This document shows, piece after piece, positions 1 to 5,897 of a stretch of DNA of 11,079 nt. Where the stretch lies: positions 3,490 to 14,568 of the forward strand of contig DAHF01000006.1 in NCBI GenBank assembly GCA_002495845.1. Reading direction: 5' to 3'. The notes below the pieces were generated by a model. The model was not told where the DNA came from. It was given only the letters and a program-made list of their open reading frames with translations, and made no database searches. Every line of letters starts with the position of its first letter. Within the stretch, counting starts at the first letter, position 1. The DNA is from Sulfolobus sp. UBA167 (lineage in GTDB: Archaea > Thermoproteota > Thermoprotei_A > Sulfolobales > Sulfolobaceae). The position numbers were made by a program, and so were the translations under genes.

Positions 1-78
1 TAATGTAAAAATATTCAATAGATCAACTAAGCACAAATTACGTCAACATGTAAAATTTACAAAAGAATGAAAGTCTCG

Positions 79-89
79 CCCTTCTAGGG
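79..89. repeat. Small hairpin, possibly an insertion-sequence end
   Basis: CCCT-TCT-AGGG forms a 4-bp stem with a 3-base loop, within the flank 71-96 (AAGTCTCGCC ... GGGGTGGAAG). This layout resembles the subterminal hairpins of IS200/IS605-family (TnpB) elements, from memory. If so, the element would lie to the left of the window or be decayed. No transposase sequence is visible here, so this is weak. Confidence 0.2.
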
Positions 90-237
90 GTGGAAGATTA
101 AATATCTCTTTCTGTCTAAAAATTTTTTAGTGATGTTAACGACGCTCTTCCGCATCTCTATTTAGAGCTCAATGTGACTGTGGAAGGAGCAACTACCATC
201 ATTTCTTCCTTATCAGCAGAATCTAGAAGTCAATGAT

Positions 238-354
238 GGATTCCCTTTGGGGCTCTCTGACTACCCCGACTGTCAGATGAGAGACGTGATCCCGAATCGA
301 TGGTGGAAACGATGAACCATCCAAAGGGAACCCTCGCAGGGCTGGAGGAGCCAG
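238..354. ncRNA. Candidate structured RNA (multi-branched fold)
   Basis: An outer stem pairs 241-250 (TTCCCTTTGG) perfectly with 321-330 (CCAAAGGGAA), extended outward past one mismatch by two G-C pairs (238-239 with 332-333). Inside it are two further stems: 253-257/279-283 continuing as 258-261/272-275 with a 3-base bulge, and 299-304 (GATGGT) with 316-321 (ACCATC). Just outside, 331-334/338-341 (CCCT..AGGG) and 342-345/351-354 (CTGG..CCAG) can form small hairpins. Such a GC-richer folded island in AT-rich spacer is typical of archaeal structured RNAs. Strand is undecided because the pairing is symmetric and I see no strong TATA box on either side. It could instead be transposon-derived (for example the RNA-encoding end of a TnpB element). 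No family recognised. Confidence 0.35.
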
Positions 355-426
355 AAAAGAGAAGTTTCGTAAAGTCAAATAAGTAGCAAGAGTTCTTACC
401 AATGATTCAGAGGACATCTTTTCATT

Positions 427-1227
427 TCACGTTTGTTGGCTTTCCTTGGCAACCTTCTCGCTAGTCCCTTTCTTGATCGAAGAGAAGATAGAATAGTAGT
501 AATACATCATAGACGCAGACAAGGAAACTCCAAAGGGAATACCCGTTATGAAGGTTAGCATGACCCCGAGTCCCATCATGGTGTAGAAGAATTTCCATGA
601 CATGGACGAGATAAAGGTTCCGTATCCTAAGACGGCTATGTCTATTAACGCTGAGTAATATTCCCATAAGGGGATATGAATGAGGGTGGGAGGCAGTGCA
701 GTGACTACGATGACTGGAAAGAGATTGAGAGGAAGCTTAGTTCCCGAAAATTTATTTAAATTAATAAGGAATAAGAATAACATTTCTATCATCATTGGAT
801 AAAAGAACCAAACGCTGTTTAACGACGAGTCAATCCCTTGGATAAGGGAGAGGAACTTTCCGCTCTCCGCTATCTGAAAGGTGCTTCCCATGAGGATCTC
901 GTCTATCACTATTGATATCGAGATCAAAGGGACGATCTTCCTATCCCTTATAGGCCTTGAGAGGTTCTCCGCGACAGAGAAGAACGCTGCTAACGCTATG
1001 ATCATCGATACCATGTTTATTCCAACGCCTATTCCTAACGAGAACGTGGATGGGTTGTAAAGATATATCATAGCACCGATGAACATGGTAGCCATCATGA
1101 GCATGAAAAACTCTACTATGAACACGTGGGTGTAGGTCTGCATTTTTCTCTCTACAAAGTAAACGGCTCCTATGATAGCCAATATCATTAATGACGCAAT
1201 TATAACGAGAGTTATGAGCGATACCAT
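427..1227 (-). CDS. Polytopic membrane protein, 266 aa, function unknown
   Basis: An integral membrane protein with about seven to eight hydrophobic helices (roughly residues 5-24, 34-56, 63-87, 99-119, 135-157, 169-187, 191-210 and 213-243) and a short charged, probably cytoplasmic tail (residues 251-266, KKGTSEK...). I do not recognise a family. Two histidines (34 and 184) lie in or near helices; there is no Cys motif or other obvious cofactor site. It is the last gene of a three-gene minus-strand cassette, 32 bases behind the 151-aa gene, but it has its own TATA-like box (1249-1260) placed for a leaderless transcript starting at or near the ATG at 1227. Beside a fox-type cluster it may be a membrane subunit of the same electron-transport machinery, in the way CbsB-like proteins anchor cytochrome b; that is inference only. 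Confidence 0.85.
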   Translation of the reverse strand: MVSLITLVIIASLMILAIIGAVYFVERKMQTYTHVFIVEFFMLMMATMFIGAMIYLYNPSTFSLGIGVGINMVSMIIALAAFFSVAENLSRPIRDRKIVPLISISIVIDEILMGSTFQIAESGKFLSLIQGIDSSLNSVWFFYPMMIEMLFLFLINLNKFSGTKLPLNLFPVIVVTALPPTLIHIPLWEYYSALIDIAVLGYGTFISSMSWKFFYTMMGLGVMLTFITGIPFGVSLSASMMYYYYSIFSSIKKGTSEKVAKESQQT

Positions 1228-1248
1228 ATTTTAAGTGTAATTTTCATT

Positions 1249-1260
1249 CTTTTAAAAATT
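1249..1260 (-). promoter_or_regulatory. TATA box for the 266-aa membrane protein gene
   Basis: On the minus strand the sequence reads AATTTTTAAAAG, centred about 27 bases upstream of the ATG at 1227. This is the archaeal TATA distance for a transcript that begins at the start codon. It overlaps the stop codon of the preceding gene (1260-1262), so the third gene of the cassette can be transcribed separately as well as by read-through. Confidence 0.5.
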
Positions 1261-1715
1261 TAACTTACATTAACCTGAAAATAGTTTCCATCGCTGAAAA
1301 CTAAGGTGTAAACTCCAGGGGACAGCTTAACCGGGACTACTACAGTCTCTTCGCCTATGAAGACCTCCCCTTCCTTTACGAACCCTACTGCCAGGTCACC
1401 CTGACTGTTAATCACTTGTTGTTTCACGTAAACGTAATTGACGTGAATGACGTTAGTTGAGTTTTCCACACATGAGAGGTTCAAGTCCTTATCGTCTTCG
1501 TTGTTTATGGTCAACATGATTCCTGTGACGTTCTCTAAATGCTTACCCATTCCGTTCGGTAAGTACACACATAGTGGAAACGTTCCGTAAGTAGATTTGG
1601 CCAGCTCTATTTGTTGAGGACCCACCAGAGACTGGATCATGGGGTATGTCGTGACAGCTATTCCAATTATTGCAATAGATGAAATTAAAAAAATTATTAC
1701 TTTCTTTCTGTTCAT
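1260..1715 (-). CDS. Membrane-anchored extracytoplasmic protein, 151 aa
   Basis: A positively charged start (MNRKK) is followed by one hydrophobic helix (about residues 6-26), then a roughly 125-residue domain that alternates polar and aliphatic residues like a beta-sandwich and ends in VYTLVFSDGNYFQVNVS, typical of small Ig-like or cupredoxin-like secreted domains. It has exactly two cysteines outside the helix (49 and 82), which could form a disulfide, and three N-glycosylation sequons (Asn62, Asn79, Asn85), consistent with an exposed location. I do not see a complete copper-ligand set (no Cys-x(n)-His-x(n)-Met cluster), so a blue-copper protein is not supported. The ATG overlaps the stop codon of the upstream 67-aa gene by four bases (ATGA), which implies translational coupling. 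Function unknown. Confidence 0.8.
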   Translation of the reverse strand: MNRKKVIIFLISSIAIIGIAVTTYPMIQSLVGPQQIELAKSTYGTFPLCVYLPNGMGKHLENVTGIMLTINNEDDKDLNLSCVENSTNVIHVNYVYVKQQVINSQGDLAVGFVKEGEVFIGEETVVVPVKLSPGVYTLVFSDGNYFQVNVS

Positions 1716-1915
1716 TTCTTAAATACCCCTCCTATCATGACCAGAGCTAGACCTACTATATTTAAGGCCATCCCGAGATAATCTGTTGCAGCGTAATTGA
1801 ACGCAAATGCAGTGGGATGATCCAAGAAAGAGAACCCGTATCCAACTAGCAAAAGTATTCCGATTGCTATAATTACACCTCCGGCCAGGATAGGACCCCA
1901 CATTTTTATGTTCAT
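1712..1915 (-). CDS. Small two-helix membrane protein, 67 aa
   Basis: A short protein made of two hydrophobic helices (about residues 7-29 and 45-64), a connecting loop containing LDHPTAFAFNYAATDY, and a Lys-Lys end (VFKK) that suggests both termini face the cytoplasm. Small proteins of this layout often act as accessory subunits of respiratory membrane complexes; nothing in the sequence identifies which. It is the first gene of the minus-strand cassette: a good TATA box sits at 1937-1947, so the ATG at 1915 is probably the first codon of a leaderless mRNA, favouring this start over the internal Met5. It overlaps the next gene by four bases. The overall shape resembles the 90-aa protein at 5898-6170 (two helices, similar size), although I see no clear sequence identity. 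Confidence 0.75.
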   Translation of the reverse strand: MNIKMWGPILAGGVIIAIGILLLVGYGFSFLDHPTAFAFNYAATDYLGMALNIVGLALVMIGGVFKK

Positions 1916-1936
1916 GAACTAAGATTCGCAAGCCAA

Positions 1937-1947
1937 CTTTTAAAAAG
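1937..1947 (-). promoter_or_regulatory. TATA box for the 67/151/266-aa cassette
   Basis: The minus strand reads CTTTTTAAAAG, centred about 27 bases before the ATG at 1915. This spacing predicts a transcript starting at the start codon, with no leader and no Shine-Dalgarno, the common form for first genes in Sulfolobales. Confidence 0.6.
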
Positions 1948-2181
1948 TTTTCTTTTTTAACTAATATATTGTTAAAACTAAGAGAATATTTTTTAATCTT
2001 GTTTAATAAATCTTTAATCTATTCAATAATTGCTGTAGATTATTTAATGATCCATTTTACAGCATATACCGTTAATAGTGTTAAATAGTTTCTCATGCTT
2101 ATCTTTCTTTAGAAAGGATTTGAGAAATTTTTATACTTTCAGGTTTTCGTTTAGAATTTAATAAGTCTTTCTGTTACTCTT
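1948..2181. other. AT-rich spacer with one inverted repeat
   Basis: This stretch separates the 319-aa ferredoxin-CBS gene (ending at 2182) from the promoter of the 67-aa cassette, both on the minus strand. It is strongly AT-rich, without an ORF. The one notable element is a perfect 7-bp inverted repeat, TGCTGTA at 2031-2037 and TACAGCA at 2058-2064, with a 20-base loop. It may be a terminator-proximal hairpin or a regulator site. Several short T-rich tracts on the minus strand just after 2181 could serve as terminators for the ferredoxin-CBS gene. Confidence 0.5.
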
Positions 2182-3141
2182 CTAGATGGCGTGTATCCAA
2201 ACCGTTCTTGACGTTATCTCCCTTATGCTAAGGAGCAGTAGTTTGTCATTTTCGATCACAGGTACGTGTCTTACATTGTGCTGCATCATGTATCCTATGA
2301 CAGCGTGTAATGGATCTTCGCCCCTGAAATGTTTGATGGTTCTGGGCTCGACCTGGTCATTCTGAGACTTACCTTCCGCCACTCCCTTCGTGATATCCCT
2401 GATGGATACAACTCCGTCTCCTACAATGGTAGCCTTGATCCCTTTCATCTTTAGGACGTCATAGACTTCACCGTATGTCGAACCGGTAGAAAGCAGGGGG
2501 ACTTCCATCGCGTGCACCCTAGCCTTCTCCTCCTTCCTGGCACTCCTGACCTTTAGACCCTCGTTGATAGAAGTAACCGACATTGACCTCAATGCGTCCC
2601 TAATTGAAAACATACCTACAATGGAATTTCCTTCAATCACGGGGAGGTGTCCTATGTTCATCTCGTTCATGACTTGAAGGGCTTCATCAACCGTGGATTT
2701 ACCCTCTATAGTTATCGCCTCCTTTGAGACTTCCTTGACTAACGTTTTGCCTGAGAACCAACCGTTAAGGACGTCGGTTTCCGTGATAATGTGGCTCCCT
2801 ATCATGAGGGAGCCTATCCCTTCCATTTCCATGACTTTAGACGCTTCTCTTAAGGTCGCATCATCGTCTATCGTCACCAATCTTCTCGACATATTCCTCC
2901 TAACCCTAGAAAGTGTGACCTTAGCTCTCTCTGAGATGTTAACTCCATGATTTATGACGCTTATGCATGAGTAAGGGCAGGCCCTCTCGCAGGCACCACA
3001 CCCAGTGCAGTCCTCAGGTCTGACGAGCTCCGCTAGCTTGAAGTTAACGTTTATCTCTATCGCCCTAGCTAGGGCGCAGGCCCTCTCGCACATGAAGCAA
3101 CCCACGCATCTGTCTACATCTATGAAAACCATAGGTTCCAT
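2182..3141 (-). CDS. Two-cluster ferredoxin fused to CBS domains, 319 aa
   Basis: Residues 1-65 form a ferredoxin domain with two 4Fe-4S motifs: C12-x2-C15-x2-C18-x3-C22 and C45-x2-C48-x2-C51-x3-C55-P. The remaining 250 residues look like four CBS motifs (about 86-125, 140-187, 212-252 and 266-312), with hallmark segments such as IGSLMIG, MNIGHLPVIEGNSIVGMFSIRD and VRHVPVIEND. CBS pairs usually bind adenine nucleotides and gate an attached activity, so this reads as an energy-sensing cytoplasmic electron carrier or Fe-S regulator (inference). No signal peptide or membrane helix. The GTG at 3150 extends the frame by three codons, but the ATG at 3141 is preferred because GGTG (3148-3151) is well placed for it. 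The gene lies directly behind the foxG-like gene, whose stop overlaps that Shine-Dalgarno, so the two are coupled and their products probably interact. Its position beside foxG suggests it may be what others call foxF, but I am not sure of the letter. Confidence 0.88.
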   Translation of the reverse strand: MEPMVFIDVDRCVGCFMCERACALARAIEINVNFKLAELVRPEDCTGCGACERACPYSCISVINHGVNISERAKVTLSRVRRNMSRRLVTIDDDATLREASKVMEMEGIGSLMIGSHIITETDVLNGWFSGKTLVKEVSKEAITIEGKSTVDEALQVMNEMNIGHLPVIEGNSIVGMFSIRDALRSMSVTSINEGLKVRSARKEEKARVHAMEVPLLSTGSTYGEVYDVLKMKGIKATIVGDGVVSIRDITKGVAEGKSQNDQVEPRTIKHFRGEDPLHAVIGYMMQHNVRHVPVIENDKLLLLSIREITSRTVWIHAI

Positions 3142-3147
3142 AAAAAT

Positions 3148-3152
3148 CACCT
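3148..3152 (-). promoter_or_regulatory. Shine-Dalgarno deciding the start of the ferredoxin-CBS gene
   Basis: On the minus strand AGGTG sits six bases before the ATG at 3141 and overlaps the stop codon of the foxG-like gene. The GTG within it (3150-3148) opens the same frame but would have no ribosome-binding site of its own, so it is better read as part of the Shine-Dalgarno. Confidence 0.55.
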
Positions 3153-4962
3153 AAAACGGAGGTTGAGCTTGTAGAGGGTTGTAGAGTACGTTTCCTATCA
3201 ATGGGTTATAGAAAGGTAAGTTAGGGGAAGCCGGAGAGGACATCCAATACGTGATCACCATGAAGGTTATCCCGAAGCCTAGAACTAGGGAATAGTAAGC
3301 TCTCTTGTCTAGTCCGTCAGTATCACTCAGACCCCTCGAAGCCCTCATGCCTAGGAAAACTCCGAAGACTATGACAAGTTCCATGAGTGGAAGGACCCAC
3401 CACTCTGCAGTTGCATTAACTGGATCACTTCCAAGGGAATGAAGTACTCCTCCCCAAAAGGTGGAATATATTCCCCTGTTTACACCTGTCCCTGCGGGGT
3501 TAGAGATCTCATTCATTATCAGCAGGGCTCCTCCCAGGAGTTTGGGCAAGTTCCTAGCGAGTATTGTGGAGGCGAATATTGGCACCAGCGAATAGGACAA
3601 GCTAGTGAAAGCAAGCTTGAAAGGAACTTTCTTTTGCATCCTTGATATAGCATAGACGATCATGACCGGTATTGCGTTTATGAAGGTGTAGTCCACGGGA
3701 TTGGGATAACCATCGTTAGAGTATCCATACTTAGATAGCCCCGGGGTAAATGCTTTAGAGAAGTACGTCCAACCCGTGAAATGGTTCAACCACTGGTCTA
3801 TAATAGTATATGCAGGTATTGCATTTACGAACTGAAATAGGACCACTCCGAGTAGGATGAGGACTGATAAACCCAGATCGAACCTCTTCCTGCCCACGTT
3901 GAGGTCGCCTAGCCACGGAAATTTCTTGACGTTCCAGTCTATGTTATCATGAGGACATGCCTTGTAACAGTCAGATGCAAGCCCGCACATGGGCGCGGTC
4001 TCCCTGCTTCCAGGAGATGCAAACCAAGGGCACCCGTAGTTCTCCTGGTTTCCCTTCATGCATTCCTTAGTGGTGCATGTCTTACATTTCTCCTGGTCCT
4101 TAACCCTGAAAGTTCCAAGCGGTGAGATCATTGTGGTCAGCGCCAATGGGGCGCTTAATGGGCACATTGTCCTGCAGAACGTTCTGTCCTGAAAGATGAG
4201 AGTTACGAAGAGCTCCAAGGTGGCTATGTATATCAGCACCACCGAGGTGAGTTCAGGCACTCCGGGGCCACCGATGTTGTAGAACTCTTCGACCCACGTC
4301 AATATCGAGAACCCTATAGCGGAGTATAAGATGGTGGAATACTTCATAGGCCACCTAAGGTTAAGCCCTATCTTCCTTCCCTTCTTCCATGGGTGACCCC
4401 TGTGAAGCCATTCAGCTTGTCCACTGAAAGGACAAGTCTGGCACCACGTTCTCCCATTTGCTATCCACGTTAATGCCCATAGCAGGGGAAACCACAGGAA
4501 CCAACTGATGTCTGACGCAAAGTTCACTAAGCTTATTCCTGCAGGATCAAGCCCTTGATATCCTATTATGCCTACTACCATCACGATGTAGAAAACCACG
4601 AAGCTGGGGAATATGATCAAGAAATGCGCCCATTTCTTCTTGAAGAACTTTGCTAACCTTCCCTGTAACATGGATGGCTTATGTTCGCACGTTTCCTTGC
4701 TCACTGTTCTTAGGCTAGACTGCACGTATATCCATGAGTTAGTGTTTGACTTCACAGTGAGGTCCAAAGTCAAGTTCACTCCTAGTATAGTCAAAGCTGT
4801 AGTGAAGACTAACATGCCAGACTCTATCATCAGGACGTTGCTCAGTAGAGTCGAGATCCAAGTGAATAAACCTGCAACAATTGTGAATATAACTGTAAAA
4901 AAATTAAATTTTCTTTGATGATTTTTTAATCTATTTAAAGATTTATATTCAACTTTCTCCAT
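3151..4962 (-). CDS. foxG: FoxG-like polytopic Fe-S membrane protein, 603 aa
   Basis: A large membrane protein with about eleven helices (for example 20-40, 48-68, 113-135, 150-170, 240-258, 362-382, 425-440, 450-470, 525-540, 557-575) and a Cys-rich cytoplasmic section. C174-x2-C177-P and C263-x3-C267-P at helix ends match the paired motifs of NapH/NosR/CcoG-type proteins. They are followed by C293-x2-C296-x4-C301-x9-C311-P and C326-x5-C332-x3-C336-P, which replace the regular CxxCxxCxxxCP ferredoxin pattern with looser spacing. At least two 4Fe-4S clusters are likely. Family members transfer electrons across or along the membrane, often from quinol. In iron-oxidising Sulfolobales a protein of this kind (FoxG, from memory) belongs to the ferrous-oxidation cluster. 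Start: ATG at 4962 with GGTGAT (4966-4971) just ahead. It heads a two-gene minus-strand operon with the ferredoxin-CBS gene, divergent from foxH. Uphill electron transfer is plausible but not shown. Confidence 0.8.
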   Translation of the reverse strand: MEKVEYKSLNRLKNHQRKFNFFTVIFTIVAGLFTWISTLLSNVLMIESGMLVFTTALTILGVNLTLDLTVKSNTNSWIYVQSSLRTVSKETCEHKPSMLQGRLAKFFKKKWAHFLIIFPSFVVFYIVMVVGIIGYQGLDPAGISLVNFASDISWFLWFPLLWALTWIANGRTWCQTCPFSGQAEWLHRGHPWKKGRKIGLNLRWPMKYSTILYSAIGFSILTWVEEFYNIGGPGVPELTSVVLIYIATLELFVTLIFQDRTFCRTMCPLSAPLALTTMISPLGTFRVKDQEKCKTCTTKECMKGNQENYGCPWFASPGSRETAPMCGLASDCYKACPHDNIDWNVKKFPWLGDLNVGRKRFDLGLSVLILLGVVLFQFVNAIPAYTIIDQWLNHFTGWTYFSKAFTPGLSKYGYSNDGYPNPVDYTFINAIPVMIVYAISRMQKKVPFKLAFTSLSYSLVPIFASTILARNLPKLLGGALLIMNEISNPAGTGVNRGIYSTFWGGVLHSLGSDPVNATAEWWVLPLMELVIVFGVFLGMRASRGLSDTDGLDKRAYYSLVLGFGITFMVITYWMSSPASPNLPFYNPLIGNVLYNPLQAQPPF

Positions 4963-4982
4963 TTTATCACCAATTTTATGAA

Positions 4983-5004
4983 AAATTTATACTGTTTATA
5001 CATG
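4983..5004 (-). promoter_or_regulatory. TATA boxes for the foxG-like operon
   Basis: Two TATA-like elements lie in tandem on the minus strand: GTATAAATTT (4983-4992) and TGTATAAACAG (about 4992-5002). The nearer one predicts a start at about the ATG (4962); the farther predicts a leader of about a dozen bases that would include the GGTGAT Shine-Dalgarno at 4966-4971. The presence of that Shine-Dalgarno favours the farther box. Confidence 0.45.
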
Positions 5005-5088
5005 ATAGTCTTATCGTCTGTGAGGATTATAGTATAAAAAGATTTCTATACTTTATTAATTTACTTTAATAATGATTATAAGTATTTT

Positions 5089-5104
5089 TTAGACTAAAGT
5101 CTAA
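5089..5104. promoter_or_regulatory. 16-bp perfect palindrome, candidate operator
   Basis: TTAGACT-AA-AGTCTAA is a perfect inverted repeat with 7-base arms, in the middle of the divergent spacer. Its core ACTAAAGT (5093-5100) recurs at 5145-5152, exactly 52 bases away, about five helical turns, so a regulator could bind both on the same face of the DNA. Dimeric helix-turn-helix regulators (for example Lrp/AsnC or MarR types) use sites of this size; which one is unknown. Confidence 0.4.
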
Positions 5105-5255
5105 TAAGAGGGTTTCTAAGGTGTTGTAGAACTCCGTTAAAGTAACTAAAGTGAGAACCTCCAAAATGTTTTGCTTTGCTATAAACAAATAAAGAAAATT
5201 TCTTTTATTTTTTTAAACTAAACAATGTAAACATGTTTTCATAAAAAACGCAAAT

Positions 5256-5264
5256 CTTTTTAAG
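5256..5264 (+). promoter_or_regulatory. TATA box for the foxH-foxC-foxD operon
   Basis: CTTTTTAAG is centred near 5260, predicting a transcription start near 5286. This leaves a leader of roughly ten bases containing AAGGTGA (5287-5292), which acts as Shine-Dalgarno for the GTG start at 5297. AAACATGTTT lies upstream of it at 5229-5238. Confidence 0.45.
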
Positions 5265-5296
5265 AACAAGTCTAACGTTTATCTTAAGGTGAAAAG

Positions 5297-5890
5297 GTGA
5301 AAAGAGGAACAGTAATAGCTCTATTTTTTGTACTTGTCATAGTGGCCGCCTTATCCCTGGAAATACAGTATGATTCCTATGACTACGTAGGTTATAACCC
5401 CACGAATAACGCGGGAGAGGGAGTAGTCCATGCTGCCTTCGTTAACGCGTTAGGTTCTTACAAAGGTCCATACGTGGTGGTTTACGCTGAAGCTCAACAG
5501 TGGCACTGGGACTTCAATCCACATCAGAGGACGATGACGAATATGACCGTTGTTCCCGTTGATGAGCCGGTCGTGTTCGTGATACATAGTGTGGACGTTT
5601 TCCACGAATTCTTCGTTCAGTCTGCTGCGAGTAACTTCTCTCTGGGCTTCAACTTCGGTGCAGAGGCAGTACCTGGATACTATTCTTACCTTGTCTTAGT
5701 TTTCCCTAAGCCAGGCTATTACCATGTTGCATGTGCTGAGTTCTGTGGGCTTGCCGGAGTGGGTCTAGGGCACTCGTGGATGGAAGGTACTATATTTGCT
5801 ACATCTAATGCGACATTGGCCAAAGAAATAACTGGAGGAGTGATGCCAACAGGTCAGTGGGACCCCTACGTGGTAAACGGTACGATCTGA
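5297..5890 (+). CDS. foxH: Heme-copper oxidase subunit II with CuA site (FoxH-like), 197 aa
   Basis: This is the electron-entry subunit of a terminal oxidase: an N-terminal helix (residues 6-23) anchors a cupredoxin domain outside the membrane. CuA ligands are visible: His103 (in HSVDVFHEFF), Cys146, Glu148, Cys150, His159 and Met162. The aromatic QQWHWDF (67-73) matches the conserved Trp region used for electron entry. Unlike the usual C-x3-C-x3-H-x2-M, the spacing here is C-x3-C-x8-H-x2-M, with a Gly-rich five-residue extension. There is only one membrane helix, as in ba3-type subunits, and the protein is short. A present CuA site means electrons come from a metalloprotein, not quinol, which fits Fe(II) oxidation. 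Start: GTG at 5297 with GGTG at 5288-5291; no ATG fits. Subunit I is not in the window. The name foxH comes from memory of iron-oxidising Sulfolobales clusters. Confidence 0.88.
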   Translation: MKRGTVIALFFVLVIVAALSLEIQYDSYDYVGYNPTNNAGEGVVHAAFVNALGSYKGPYVVVYAEAQQWHWDFNPHQRTMTNMTVVPVDEPVVFVIHSVDVFHEFFVQSAASNFSLGFNFGAEAVPGYYSYLVLVFPKPGYYHVACAEFCGLAGVGLGHSWMEGTIFATSNATLAKEITGGVMPTGQWDPYVVNGTI

Positions 5891-5894
5891 GGTG
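5889..5894 (+). promoter_or_regulatory. Shine-Dalgarno for the 90-aa membrane protein
   Basis: GAGGTG overlaps the foxH-like stop codon (TGA, 5888-5890) and lies three bases before the ATG at 5898. The in-frame GTG at 5892 falls inside this site, so the ATG is the more likely start. Confidence 0.5.
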
Positions 5895-5897
5895 GTC

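Larger units (their letters stand above)
1..426. other. Left intergenic region, no convincing gene
   Basis: About 425 bases with no ORF I would accept. The first 230 bases are AT-rich and featureless apart from a small hairpin at 79-89 and a short inverted repeat near 158-169 (CTCTA..TAGAG). From about 230 to 360 the base composition becomes clearly more GC-rich and the sequence folds on itself (see the separate ncRNA entry). An open frame of 64 codons on the minus strand (417 to 223) exists here; it has no promoter or Shine-Dalgarno I can point to, and its length is probably a by-product of the structured, GC-richer DNA or a remnant of a decayed gene. Confidence 0.6.
4963..5296. other. Divergent promoter region between foxG-like and foxH-like genes
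   Basis: This 334-base AT-rich spacer serves both transcription directions. It holds TATA boxes for each side (separate entries), a perfect 16-bp palindrome at 5089-5104, a second copy of the palindrome's core ACTAAAGT at 5145-5152 (52 bases later), GTTA-AAG-TAAC at 5136-5146, AAACATGTTT at 5229-5238 about 18 bases before the foxH TATA box, and an AT-rich near-palindrome AAAGAAA-A-TTTCTTT around 5191-5205. The segment 5105-5165 is somewhat less AT-rich. No ORF of note. One or more of the palindromes are reasonable operator candidates for iron- or growth-mode-dependent control. Confidence 0.6.

Noticed and set aside
223..417. 64-codon minus-strand ORF behind the 266-aa gene
   Set aside because: No Shine-Dalgarno or TATA support, composition unlike neighbours, and it overlaps the inverted-repeat structure that better explains the stretch. 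A decayed tnpB-like tail is conceivable but I could not show it.
1260..1715. Blue-copper (cupredoxin) identity for the 151-aa secreted protein
   Set aside because: The beta-rich, anchored layout fits, but the Cys, His and Met residues are not in a type-1 copper arrangement, and two Cys suggest a disulfide.
4613..4918. 101-codon plus-strand ORF
   Set aside because: Entirely antisense to the N-terminal part of the FoxG-like gene, which has strong membrane and Cys-motif evidence; a shadow frame.
5188..5215. Terminator reading of the AAAGAAAATTTCTTT / T-rich stretch
   Set aside because: It lies upstream of both divergent genes, with no transcript ending there; more likely promoter-region AT-rich DNA.
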